This document shows, piece by piece, positions 1 through 6,818 of a DNA stretch of 10,376 nucleotides. Each line of letters begins with the position of its first letter. Positions within the stretch are counted from its first letter, which is position 1. The stretch comes from JADFUZ01 sp034430415 (GTDB taxonomy: Bacteria; Chloroflexota; Dehalococcoidia; GIF9; AB-539-J10), in assembly GCA_034430415.1 (NCBI GenBank), contig DAOUEN010000048.1, positions 1-10,376 of the forward strand, in the 5' to 3' direction. Both the position numbers and the translations under genes were made by a program. A model generated the notes under the pieces. It searched no databases. It was given only the letters and a program-made list of their open reading frames with translations, and was not told where the DNA came from.

Positions 1-270
1 CTCATGCCATCCTCCATCACTCTCACTGTTGACTCGTGATTGACTACGCAGTCCCTCGCTCTTAATCTAGTACGGCCGATTGAACACCGCCTCGGGATAA
101 GCTTCCCAGTGGACCGTTCTTCACGGGAACCTCTTGCCCCGCCTGCGATGGTAGTCCCCTTGTCTTGGGAGTCTTCAACTCCTATGGCAAGTCATCCCAA
201 TCTGTCGACTTCATCTCTTGCTCTGGGAATCCTGCGCACCCAGCTCTGCAGCTGGCGAGCCAAGTTGCGT
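1..270. other. Intergenic stretch at left edge, no gene supported
   Basis: I find no convincing coding sequence here. The longest plus-strand reading frame runs antisense into the glycosyltransferase at 271-984, has no family resemblance, and is best treated as a shadow. On the minus strand only very short frames exist. At the extreme left edge, read on the minus strand, a GGAGG lies five bases before an ATG (at 5-3), so a further minus-strand gene may begin just as the window ends; only two bases of it after the ATG would be visible, so this cannot be tested here. Confidence 0.4.
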
Positions 271-984
271 CTAACCAGTATACTGACCTGGATCAGCATG
301 AATCTCAACAGCGGGTTGTTTGTCAATGTCCGAAACCAGCCGGTAGGATGTGGCTCTTACTGTGTAACAGCTTTGCCCACTCCAGTAGTGCTCGGCGAAG
401 ACGAACGCACCCTTATGCAGCTTGGCATGACATTTGAACAAACCCCAATCAACAGTCTCGCTCTCATCTATGCCGTCACCGTCGCTGAATTCATAGCATG
501 TGAATGCAAAGTCGTTCAAGGCTTCGCTCCTCATTAGTAAGCAGCCATTGCCATACGCCATGGCACCGCAGGGGGGCACCCTGTAGCCACTGAATACGGC
601 GTCAAACCCAGCAATCTGGCTCTTCATGATAGCGACAACCGAAGGATCGAACACCATGTCAGCATCCAAGGACAAGAAGAACCTGGCCTTCTTTGCGAAG
701 ACATGTCTGCGCAGCGCTTCCCTGCCACAGGTTATGCTCCAAGTACGGGTTCGGGCGCCTTCCGGCTTCACCGTAACGTAGATGATGACCTCTCCCCTCA
801 GCAAATGCGACTTGATTTGCTCTCTCAGTTCTTCAACAAAGTCAGGCTCGTCAGTCGCCAGCGTCAGGGTGCATTTGGGATAGGTAGCCTGAATCTCACG
901 TTGGTTTGCCAGGAATCTATCCAGAACAAACGAGGTGCGGTGACAGATGGGCGCGCCGACTACAACATCTGGCTCATTTGCCAT
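271..984 (-). CDS. Glycosyltransferase-like protein (GT-A-like fold, DxD motif), 237 aa
   Basis: Probably a soluble nucleotide-sugar-dependent glycosyltransferase of GT-A type. The protein opens with a beta-strand-like segment (VVVGAPICHR, residues 7-16) typical of the nucleotide-binding start of such enzymes. It carries a DAD motif at 107-109 followed by MVFDP, as expected for the metal- and sugar-nucleotide-binding DxD. Residues 171-180 (GIDESETVDW) supply acidic residues of the kind used as a catalytic base in GT2-like enzymes. There is no signal peptide and no clear membrane segment. The ATG at 984 is preceded by GGAAGAGG on the minus strand, a reasonable ribosome site. It is the last gene of the minus-strand glycan cluster, 98 bp after the epimerase stop. 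Donor and acceptor cannot be read from sequence. It is divergent from ordinary GT2 proteins, so the exact family is uncertain. Confidence 0.75.
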   Translation of the reverse strand: MANEPDVVVGAPICHRTSFVLDRFLANQREIQATYPKCTLTLATDEPDFVEELREQIKSHLLRGEVIIYVTVKPEGARTRTWSITCGREALRRHVFAKKARFFLSLDADMVFDPSVVAIMKSQIAGFDAVFSGYRVPPCGAMAYGNGCLLMRSEALNDFAFTCYEFSDGDGIDESETVDWGLFKCHAKLHKGAFVFAEHYWSGQSCYTVRATSYRLVSDIDKQPAVEIHADPGQYTG

Positions 985-1082
985 GGTCCTCTTCCCGTAT
1001 TCTCAGAATCTGCCTGAAACCAAGCCTCAAAAACGACCAATATCGCTACTTCTCTGTAGGGCCACGTGTTGGTGATGTTGCT

Positions 1083-2018
1083 TCACTCGGCCAGCATTTC
1101 TCTTATGGCCTTCCATATTGCCTCAGATGACTCAAGGCAAGGTCTCCAGCCCAGCCGCTCTATCTTAGAGACATCATATCTTACCTGAGGCACGTCACCC
1201 TTCCAGCCCCGGTCCTCACCCGAATACCTGAGGTTTACTCTACCCAACCCCATAGCCCGGGCCACCATGTCGGCTATGGCGGCAACGCTTGTAGAGGAAC
1301 GGCAGCCAAGGTTAAGCACGTTGACCTGCTCCTTCGCCTGTTCCCAGCCAAACAGAATCCCATCCACGCAATCGCCAACATGGAGATATGGTTTCTCCTG
1401 GGTGCCATCACCCAGTATTTCCATCTGATTAGGCTCCTGTTTCAGCTTGGCGATGAAATCAAAGATGACCCCACGCTGGCTCCTGGCACCAATGATGTTA
1501 GCAAACCGGAATATCCAAGCCTGCATATCGAACATATGGCAAAAGGCTGAGACCAGCCCTTCGCAGGCCAGTTTGCTGGCGCCGTAGAGTGAAATCGGCA
1601 GCAGAGGCCCATAGTGCTCATCAAGCGGCCTTGTCCCTGCTTCGCCGTAGACAGTCGAGCTGGAAGCAAAGACTACCTTGGCGACCTGGTTCTTCCGCAT
1701 AGCTTCCAGGACGTTATAGGTGGCCAATGTTCCTTGCTGTAGGTCGTGGTCGGTATCTGTGGCACCAGTCCTGACGTCAGAGTCTGCCGCTAGATGGAAC
1801 ACCACATCGTGGTCGGCAACCGCCTTACTCAGATGTCCCAGGTCAAGCAGATCGCCCTTGACGAAACGAAAATTCGACTTGTCCAAGTGCGCTTTGATAA
1901 ATTCCCTTCTGCCCGAACTGAGATTGTCGTATACAGTCACCCCACCACGGTCAATCAGCCGGTCAACAAGGTGGCTACCGATGAACCCGGCACCGCCGGT
2001 CACCAGACATCTATACAT
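1083..2018 (-). CDS. NAD-dependent epimerase/dehydratase (extended SDR, UDP-glucose 4-epimerase-like), 311 aa
   Basis: A nucleotide-sugar epimerase or dehydratase of the extended short-chain dehydrogenase family, which modifies an NDP-sugar using tightly bound NAD. The Rossmann glycine motif TGGAGFIGS lies at residues 7-15, with an acidic D31 at the end of strand 2 and YDNLSSG at 30-36, as in UDP-glucose 4-epimerases. FASSSTVYGE (117-126) provides the catalytic Ser/Thr, and Y145-G-A-S-K149 is the YxxxK pair. The RFANIIGARS segment (171-180) and YLHVGDCVDG (211-220) match the substrate-binding half. The length of 311 is normal for the family. Its ATG overlaps the stop of the upstream glycosyltransferase by one base (TAATG on the minus strand), implying translational coupling. 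It likely supplies an activated sugar to the glycosyltransferases beside it. Substrate (UDP-Glc/GlcNAc versus GDP/dTDP sugars) is not decidable by eye. Confidence 0.92.
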   Translation of the reverse strand: MYRCLVTGGAGFIGSHLVDRLIDRGGVTVYDNLSSGRREFIKAHLDKSNFRFVKGDLLDLGHLSKAVADHDVVFHLAADSDVRTGATDTDHDLQQGTLATYNVLEAMRKNQVAKVVFASSSTVYGEAGTRPLDEHYGPLLPISLYGASKLACEGLVSAFCHMFDMQAWIFRFANIIGARSQRGVIFDFIAKLKQEPNQMEILGDGTQEKPYLHVGDCVDGILFGWEQAKEQVNVLNLGCRSSTSVAAIADMVARAMGLGRVNLRYSGEDRGWKGDVPQVRYDVSKIERLGWRPCLESSEAIWKAIREMLAE

Positions 2019-2704
2019 TAGCAGAACCTTTCACTTATCAGCGTCTTGGCTATGTTCAGGCCGGCCTTGATGGAACCGAGCTTGCTGGGTGTGGAACGAC
2101 GGCGGTAGTAAATGGGCACTTGGCCCATGGAGTGACCGTTCTTGGCAACTTGAGCAAATAGATCAGCTTCTAGGTTGAATCCCTCCGCGGACAAGTGCAG
2201 CTTCGAAATAACCTCGCCCTTGAAACCCCAGTAGCCCGTGCACAGATCACTTATCCTGGTTAGGTACAGTATGCTGGCCATCAAAGTGAGGAGGCGATTA
2301 CCGATGATATTCAGATGGCTGATGGACCCCTTGGCCCTTTTCCCCATGAGTCTCGACCCAATCACTACATCATAGCCCTGCTGTAACACACTCAGCAGGT
2401 CAGGAATATGGGTGGCAGGATAAGTATAGTCAGCATCAAGCATCACAACGAAGTCGGCCCGCACATGCCGGAAGGCAGTCTTCATTGCCCTGCCCTTGCC
2501 CGGTCTCGCTTCGATGATGACTTCGGCGCCCACGTCATGGGCAACCTCTCTAGTCAAGTCCGTGCTGTTACCATCCACGACCAGGACATTGACCCGATAG
2601 CCCTTCTGCTCCAGTACGTCCCGCGGGATCTCCTCAATGACCTTGCCGATGGTCTCCTCCTCGTTTAGAGCGGGGAGGATCACACAAACGGTCTTTCCCT
2701 TCAT
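2018..2704 (-). CDS. GT2 glycosyltransferase, dolichyl/polyprenyl-phosphate sugar synthase (DPM1)-like, 228 aa
   Basis: A family 2 glycosyltransferase resembling dolichol-phosphate mannose synthase, which moves a sugar from a nucleotide donor to a polyprenyl phosphate at the inner face of the membrane. Visible motifs are the N-terminal VILPALNEEETIG (8-20), VVDGNSTD (42-49), the DAD metal site at 90-92 (MLDADYTYP), the GSRL element (116-119), and the CTGYWGFK segment (155-162) followed by FNLEADL (176-182). These match the conserved order of DPM1-like enzymes. Unlike longer polyprenol-phosphate transferases it has no C-terminal membrane helices and ends after an RRRSTPSKL motif (201-209) shared by this group. 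Start ATG at 2704 is preceded by a weak purine-rich site. It is the first intact gene of the minus-strand cluster, and its stop overlaps the epimerase start. The sugar transferred is unknown. Confidence 0.92.
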   Translation of the reverse strand: MKGKTVCVILPALNEEETIGKVIEEIPRDVLEQKGYRVNVLVVDGNSTDLTREVAHDVGAEVIIEARPGKGRAMKTAFRHVRADFVVMLDADYTYPATHIPDLLSVLQQGYDVVIGSRLMGKRAKGSISHLNIIGNRLLTLMASILYLTRISDLCTGYWGFKGEVISKLHLSAEGFNLEADLFAQVAKNGHSMGQVPIYYRRRSTPSKLGSIKAGLNIAKTLISERFC

Positions 2705-2842
2705 GCCTGCTCTTCCATAACAACGACTCTACTGCTACTCACTTCTACTCAGTCCCCCACCCACATAACTCTATAGGAACCTTCATGCAGTTATGGGTCC
2801 AAACAGCAGAGGAGAAGTCATCGCAGAAACGTTCGCAGTTGC

Positions 2843-3004
2843 TTACCATAGTCGCCCTTTTCTTCCGGCCGGAATTTGAGAACTCGGAATGTGATCCTCG
2901 AATCTTATGTCAGCCACCCCCAGCAGATATCGCCGTCGGTGTAGGTACCTTGCTAGATGGCTCCCTATGAATCCTCCGCCGCCGGTCACGAGTATGTGCT
3001 TCAT
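2843..3004 (-). pseudogene. Decayed N-terminal remnant of an NAD-dependent sugar epimerase/dehydratase
   Basis: On the minus strand an ATG at 3004 opens a frame of 53 codons ending in TAA at 2843. It begins MKHILVTGGGGFIGSHLARY, which is the classical first strand and glycine motif (TGGGGFIGS, residues 7-15) of extended SDR epimerases and closely parallels the start of the intact epimerase at 2018 (LVTGGAGFIGSHL). GVADIRFED (29-37) fits the second strand with its acidic NAD-ribose-binding residue. After about residue 40 the family pattern is lost and the frame stops, whereas whole enzymes run 300 residues or more. The rest of the gene is absent between here and 2704. It sits directly upstream of the glycan cluster on the same strand, so it looks like a deleted former cluster member. 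It has no strong ribosome site. An intact very small protein is possible but unlikely. Confidence 0.75.
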
Positions 3005-3086
3005 TGCTCATATCTCATCAAGTTTCTGTCTGCCTTGAACCAGCTATACTCCGGCTGACAAGGATACTCCTGCTAATTCCCTGTTT

Positions 3087-3108
3087 GCCAACTTCCTTAA
3101 TTTGGCAT
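3087..3108. promoter_or_regulatory. Operator-like inverted repeat TGCCAA-N10-TTGGCA upstream of the aldolase gene
   Basis: A perfect 6-bp inverted repeat (TGCCAA at 3087-3092, TTGGCA at 3103-3108) with a 10-bp AT-rich spacer lies 45 bp before the start of the DapA-family gene. The size and symmetry fit a dimeric repressor or activator site, and the right arm could also act as a poor -35 box. There is no T-run, so it is not a terminator. The surrounding 3005-3153 stretch otherwise holds only AT-rich promoter-like sequence and the ribosome site AAGGAG at 3142-3147. Such short repeats occur by chance, so this is tentative. Confidence 0.3.
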
Positions 3109-3153
3109 TAGAGTTTAACATTATAGCCGTAATCAGACTATAAGGAGCTAAGC

Positions 3154-4050
3154 ATGTCATTCGAAGCAAAGGGAGTCATACCTGCAATGGTAACGCCGCT
3201 TGATGCTAAAGACCAGGTCAACGAACCGGTATTGCAGAGCCTGGTTGGCTACCTTATAGACGCAGGCGTGCATGGCCTATTTGCTATAGGAAGCCAGGGG
3301 GAATTCTACGCTCTTACTATTGAGGAGAAGAAGAGGATAGCAGAACTTGTTGTCAGAGAGACGAACGGTAGGGTTCCTGTCTACATTGGAACGGGCGCAG
3401 TGACCATCAGGGAGTCTATTCTGCTGACCGCCATGGCTGATAATGTCGGAGCCGACGCAGTCTCTATAATGACGCCCTTCTTCATCTCTCCCTCAGAGGA
3501 TGAGCTATATGAACACTATGCCGCCATTGCCAAGTCTACCAGGCTTCCTGTGCTGCTATATAGTAACCCGGGTAGAGCACATGTCAATATATCGGTGAAG
3601 CTTGTGGCAAGGCTATCAGAGGTAGATAATATTGTTGGAATCAAAGACAGTAGTGGAGACTTGTCCCTTACCGCTGAGTACATCCGCAACACTGACTCAG
3701 GTTTCTCAGTTCTGATGGGCCGTGATACTCTTATCTACGGAGCGCTTATGTATGGAGCACGGGGAGCGATCGCGGCTACGGCAAACGTAGCGCCTAGGCT
3801 CGTCGTCGAGATCTACGAAGCCTATATCCGGGGGGATTTCAAACAGGCCAGGAACGCTCAGGCTGACTTGGCTCCGTTGAGACAGGCCTTCAGCCTTGGC
3901 AGCTTCCCCGCAGTGATAAAGGATGCCCTCCAGTTGATGGGAATGGCCGTCGGTCCGCCTAGGGAGCCTATCAGGCCATTGGACAGTGCAGGAAGGGCTG
4001 AACTTCAGAACATACTGCGCAGGATGCGGCTCCTGGAGATGCGTGCCTGA
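3154..4050 (+). CDS. Dihydrodipicolinate synthase / N-acetylneuraminate lyase family aldolase, 298 aa
   Basis: A class I (Schiff-base) aldolase of the DapA/NAL superfamily, a TIM barrel that joins or splits pyruvate and an aldehyde. The Schiff-base lysine is K164 (GIKDSSGD) and the conserved tyrosine is Y136 (YSNPGR), with R141 at the position that binds the substrate carboxylate in E. coli DapA (R138). The loop GSQGE (46-50) replaces the GTTGE of E. coli DapA. TPFF at 107-110 replaces TPYY, so the second proton-relay tyrosine (Y107 in E. coli) is phenylalanine. Length is standard. Start ATG has a good ribosome site, AAGGAG at 3142-3147. It overlaps the next gene by one base (TGATG). Lysine synthesis (4-hydroxy-tetrahydrodipicolinate synthase) is the default guess, but the changed active site allows another pyruvate aldolase or lyase role. 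Confidence 0.93.
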   Translation: MSFEAKGVIPAMVTPLDAKDQVNEPVLQSLVGYLIDAGVHGLFAIGSQGEFYALTIEEKKRIAELVVRETNGRVPVYIGTGAVTIRESILLTAMADNVGADAVSIMTPFFISPSEDELYEHYAAIAKSTRLPVLLYSNPGRAHVNISVKLVARLSEVDNIVGIKDSSGDLSLTAEYIRNTDSGFSVLMGRDTLIYGALMYGARGAIAATANVAPRLVVEIYEAYIRGDFKQARNAQADLAPLRQAFSLGSFPAVIKDALQLMGMAVGPPREPIRPLDSAGRAELQNILRRMRLLEMRA

Positions 4051-4724
4051 TGGCCGGGACGATTAGAGAGAATGTCAGGCAAATCCTTGCTGAGCTTCCC
4101 GATGGCGTCGAGTTGGTGGCTGCTGCCAAGGCGAGGACAGCTGAGGAGATCCTGGAGGCAATCGATGCTGGCGTGCAAATCATCGGCGAAAACTATGTTC
4201 AGGAGGCAGTGCAGGCATATGAGGTGCTGGGCAGGAAAGCAAGGTGGCATTTCATCGGAACCCTCCAGAAACACAACGTTAGGAGAAGGCTGGTGGAGAT
4301 ATTCGACATGATAGAGACAGTCGACTCCTGGGAAATAGCGAGAGAGATTGACAAGAGATGTATGCAGGTCAGCAAAGTCATGCCGGTACTTGTTGAGGTG
4401 AACAGTGGCAGAGAGAGGCAGAAATCGGGGGTGTTTCCAGAAGATGCTGAACGGCTGATCAGGGATCTATCGTCGCTGGGAAAGCTCAGGGTGGTGGGCT
4501 TGATGACTATGGGGCCCAGATTTGGCGACCCCGAAGCCTCAAGACCTTACTTCGTCGAGACCAGAAGGATATTCGAAAGGAGCAAAGAACTTGCTTTGCC
4601 TAATGTGGAGATGACCTATCTTTCTATGGGCATGACGAATTCCTACAGGATTGCCCTTCAGGAAGGAGCAACCATGGTCAGGATAGGAACACGACTGTTC
4701 GGTGAGAGGCACAGGCCATCATAG
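4050..4724 (+). CDS. yggS: YggS/PLPBP (PROSC) family pyridoxal-phosphate homeostasis protein, 224 aa
   Basis: A member of the alanine-racemase-fold YggS family, which binds pyridoxal 5'-phosphate and helps keep vitamin B6 and amino-acid pools in balance without a known catalytic turnover. The PLP lysine is K27 in VAAAKART (23-30). Also visible are IGENYVQEA (45-53), the WHFIGTLQKHNVR stretch (66-78, usually WHFIGxLQxNK), VEVNSGRERQKSG (115-127), GLMTMGP (150-156), LSMGMTNSYRIA (191-202) and the C-terminal phosphate-binding RIGTRLFG (211-218). Length matches the family. Its ATG overlaps the aldolase stop as TGATG, so it is translated from the same message. Its end overlaps the end of the converging hydrolase gene by 6 bp (4719-4724). 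The HN in place of NK and NSY in place of the usual S-x-D/E after SMGM are small departures. Confidence 0.93.
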   Translation: MAGTIRENVRQILAELPDGVELVAAAKARTAEEILEAIDAGVQIIGENYVQEAVQAYEVLGRKARWHFIGTLQKHNVRRRLVEIFDMIETVDSWEIAREIDKRCMQVSKVMPVLVEVNSGRERQKSGVFPEDAERLIRDLSSLGKLRVVGLMTMGPRFGDPEASRPYFVETRRIFERSKELALPNVEMTYLSMGMTNSYRIALQEGATMVRIGTRLFGERHRPS

Positions 4725-5363
4725 TTCAATCAAAAGCCCGGCTCCGCATTCGAATGCCTTCCCTTCAAAGAGCTCTAGTATCTCTCGCTTGTGTTGTGTG
4801 CAGTGGCACGGGTAGATGAGGGATAGGCCCTCAAAAGCCTTAAAATCCTGAAACCCATGAAACCCGCCAGCGATTCCGCACACCCTGCCGAGTTTCGACG
4901 CTCTATCCAGTATGCCTTTCATCTCGGGGTGAGCACAGCCGGTCACTACAAACATCCCTTTCTCCGTGTTCAGCACCAGGGATTGCTCTATGCCTTCGAG
5001 CATGCCTGTCGAGAACACATCCTCACGAATCTGCATGCTATCACTCCCGACCACTGTCACCTTCCTGCCTGCAAATGAGTTCAGCTGGGGCCCCGGAAGG
5101 TAGAGCTCGGCGCTTCTGTTCATCCTGAGTACAGCAGAAAGCCCCCCGGTATGATCCCAGTGAGCATGAGAAATCACAATTGTCCCCACGCCACTGAGGT
5201 CGATGCCCAAGCTGTGGCTGTTGTGTAGTAGCGTTGGGCCGTCGGCACCCGTGTCGAAGAGGATTGGCGTGCCTGTATTGCTCTCAATGAGAGCAGCAAA
5301 ACCCCAATTTGGCTGCAGTCCTGCGTCCTTCACCTCGTTGTCACAAATGACCCGGATCTTCAT
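4719..5363 (-). CDS. Metallo-beta-lactamase-fold hydrolase, COG1237 type, 214 aa
   Basis: A metal-dependent hydrolase of the metallo-beta-lactamase superfamily. The HxHxDH motif is SHAHWDHTGG (65-74), with H66, H68, D70 and H71. Further ligands are in FDTGAD (36-41), TGCAHPE (H145), GGFH (H169) and PCHCT (H187). TGCAHPE, GGFH and PCHCT in this order are the signature of the COG1237 group. Relatives there are often labelled dihydropterin-ribofuranosylaminobenzene phosphate synthases, a name from methanopterin work that need not apply here. No signal peptide, so cytoplasmic. The MKIRVICDNE start is typical of the group, though the ribosome site (AGGAAGGG) is weak and distant. It follows the phosphodiesterase gene by 42 bp on the same strand and is probably in its operon. 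Substrate unknown. Confidence 0.9.
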   Translation of the reverse strand: MKIRVICDNEVKDAGLQPNWGFAALIESNTGTPILFDTGADGPTLLHNSHSLGIDLSGVGTIVISHAHWDHTGGLSAVLRMNRSAELYLPGPQLNSFAGRKVTVVGSDSMQIREDVFSTGMLEGIEQSLVLNTEKGMFVVTGCAHPEMKGILDRASKLGRVCGIAGGFHGFQDFKAFEGLSLIYPCHCTQHKREILELFEGKAFECGAGLLIEL

Positions 5364-5405
5364 TGTGTTGGCACAACCTGCCCTTCCTATGTTGGCCTAT
5401 CGCGC

Positions 5406-6818
5406 CTATTGTATGACTTGCCCGTCTATGTTGTCAGGCACAATATGGCCTAGGTCCTCAAGTATCGTCGGGAAGACATCCACCGTTCTGCACCATGTGG
5501 ACTTCAGCTTTAGATTGGTGCAGATAGGCACCTCCATGTTTGCTTTCAGTAAGGATCCATGCGAGCTCTTGTGCTCGGGCCATTCATACTTCGCTCTTAG
5601 GTCAAATCCCTCCTTCGGGAATACAACCAAGTCCCCCGTACGATTCGAGGCAAATAGCTGTCTTAGCTGAACTACGGAATCTGGGTAATTGGTATTCTTC
5701 GTCAAGTTGATTGTCTCATTTACAGGAACTCTGCATTCATCGAGTCCAAACTGTAGGGGGTTTTCGCCGCTTGCCGCCAGTCTCACGTATCCCGCCTCGT
5801 TGAAATCCATGACCAGTTCCCCGTGGAGGTTTCTCACACCCAGCACTGAGTCATCTACTCTGTAAGCCACGAAATCGATTCCTTCGTGATGCAATAACCG
5901 GGCTATGAATCTCCGGTTCTTGTCAACTCTGCCGAGCTCATCGTAGAAGGCTGGTCTGTCCCCCACAGGCTTCATGAAGTATACGGAAGCAAGCGCATTG
6001 CCGCTTTCGAGGATTGCCATGTCGCAGTTCAGCCTTCGTATCCGGGGATAGTATATTGGACTATACCCTGCATCTTCAGACAGACCAACCAATGGAATGT
6101 GGGTATGAGTACTGGTGAGGCCATGGTCACTGACTATAAAGAACAGTATTTGTCTCACCTCTTCGTTCGAAAGACCATGGAAGACTTCTCCTACAAGCCC
6201 ATCGAGCCTGCAGTATTGGCTTAGAACCCTCTCATGAGTTGGATGGCAGAGGTGTGTTATTTCATCTATCCCGGGGAACAGGGAGAAAACGAAATCAACC
6301 CTCTTTTCGACAGATCTCCTTGCCGATTGTGCAGCGATGTAGTCTACTACCTCCCATTCATTTGTGTGATGTGCATGGAGGTAGTACCAGATCTTCTGGA
6401 ATCTATTGGACTTCATCTTGACGTGGTGATTTCTATCCAGGTGGCCGAATATGTTCGTTGGCCTCGAGAAGTAATCATACAACGGAACATAGCTCTCTCC
6501 AATATCAGTCCCCATAGAGAAGCAGCCCGTGCCGACATATGATCTGATGCAGGAGTTCGTGGTGAACATCCTCTTCGCCTTCGTCTTGTCAAACCACCTT
6601 ATACCAGGTATACCTGCCTTGCCGGGATAGACTCCGTAGAGAAATGGTATATGCGCAGGACCTGTTGTTGTCGGCAGGCTCGAATATGCCTTCAGGAAGG
6701 TCCCATCTGCCAACACGTGTCTCTTGATGTTAGGAAGCTTGTCTGCTCTCAACAGATCAGCAAAGACGTCGAATCTTGCACCGTCAAACAGGAAGATCAC
6801 GCACCTACTGTGACCCAT
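5406..6818 (-). CDS. Type I phosphodiesterase/nucleotide pyrophosphatase-like (alkaline phosphatase superfamily), 470 aa
   Basis: A two-metal phosphoryl hydrolase of the alkaline phosphatase superfamily, closest in pattern to nucleotide pyrophosphatase/phosphodiesterases. From the ATG at 6818, the first metal ligand is D12 (FLFDGAR), the likely nucleophile is T52 in LPTTTGPAH (48-56), and GVYPGKAGIPG (62-72) follows as in the family. D185 and H189 lie in FPGIDEITH, D231-H232 in VSDHG, and the final histidine H420 in SSHGSL, so the full metal set is present. No signal peptide or anchor is seen, so it appears cytoplasmic, unlike most secreted NPPs. I chose ATG 6818 because AGGAGG lies 10 bases before it; a TTG start at 6842 would place that site inside the gene. 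The gene begins inside the end of the VTT gene (14-base overlap), implying coupling. Substrate unknown; a phosphoester or nucleotide-sugar/lipid pyrophosphate is plausible. Confidence 0.88.
   Translation of the reverse strand: MGHSRCVIFLFDGARFDVFADLLRADKLPNIKRHVLADGTFLKAYSSLPTTTGPAHIPFLYGVYPGKAGIPGIRWFDKTKAKRMFTTNSCIRSYVGTGCFSMGTDIGESYVPLYDYFSRPTNIFGHLDRNHHVKMKSNRFQKIWYYLHAHHTNEWEVVDYIAAQSARRSVEKRVDFVFSLFPGIDEITHLCHPTHERVLSQYCRLDGLVGEVFHGLSNEEVRQILFFIVSDHGLTSTHTHIPLVGLSEDAGYSPIYYPRIRRLNCDMAILESGNALASVYFMKPVGDRPAFYDELGRVDKNRRFIARLLHHEGIDFVAYRVDDSVLGVRNLHGELVMDFNEAGYVRLAASGENPLQFGLDECRVPVNETINLTKNTNYPDSVVQLRQLFASNRTGDLVVFPKEGFDLRAKYEWPEHKSSHGSLLKANMEVPICTNLKLKSTWCRTVDVFPTILEDLGHIVPDNIDGQVIQ

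Noticed and set aside
40..537. 165-codon plus-strand open frame at the left edge
   Set aside because: It runs antisense into the glycosyltransferase (271-984), has no recognisable domain, and its composition looks like a reverse-complement shadow.
5203..5670. 155-codon plus-strand frame across the hydrolase/phosphodiesterase junction
   Set aside because: It lies antisense to two well-supported enzymes and shows no motif.
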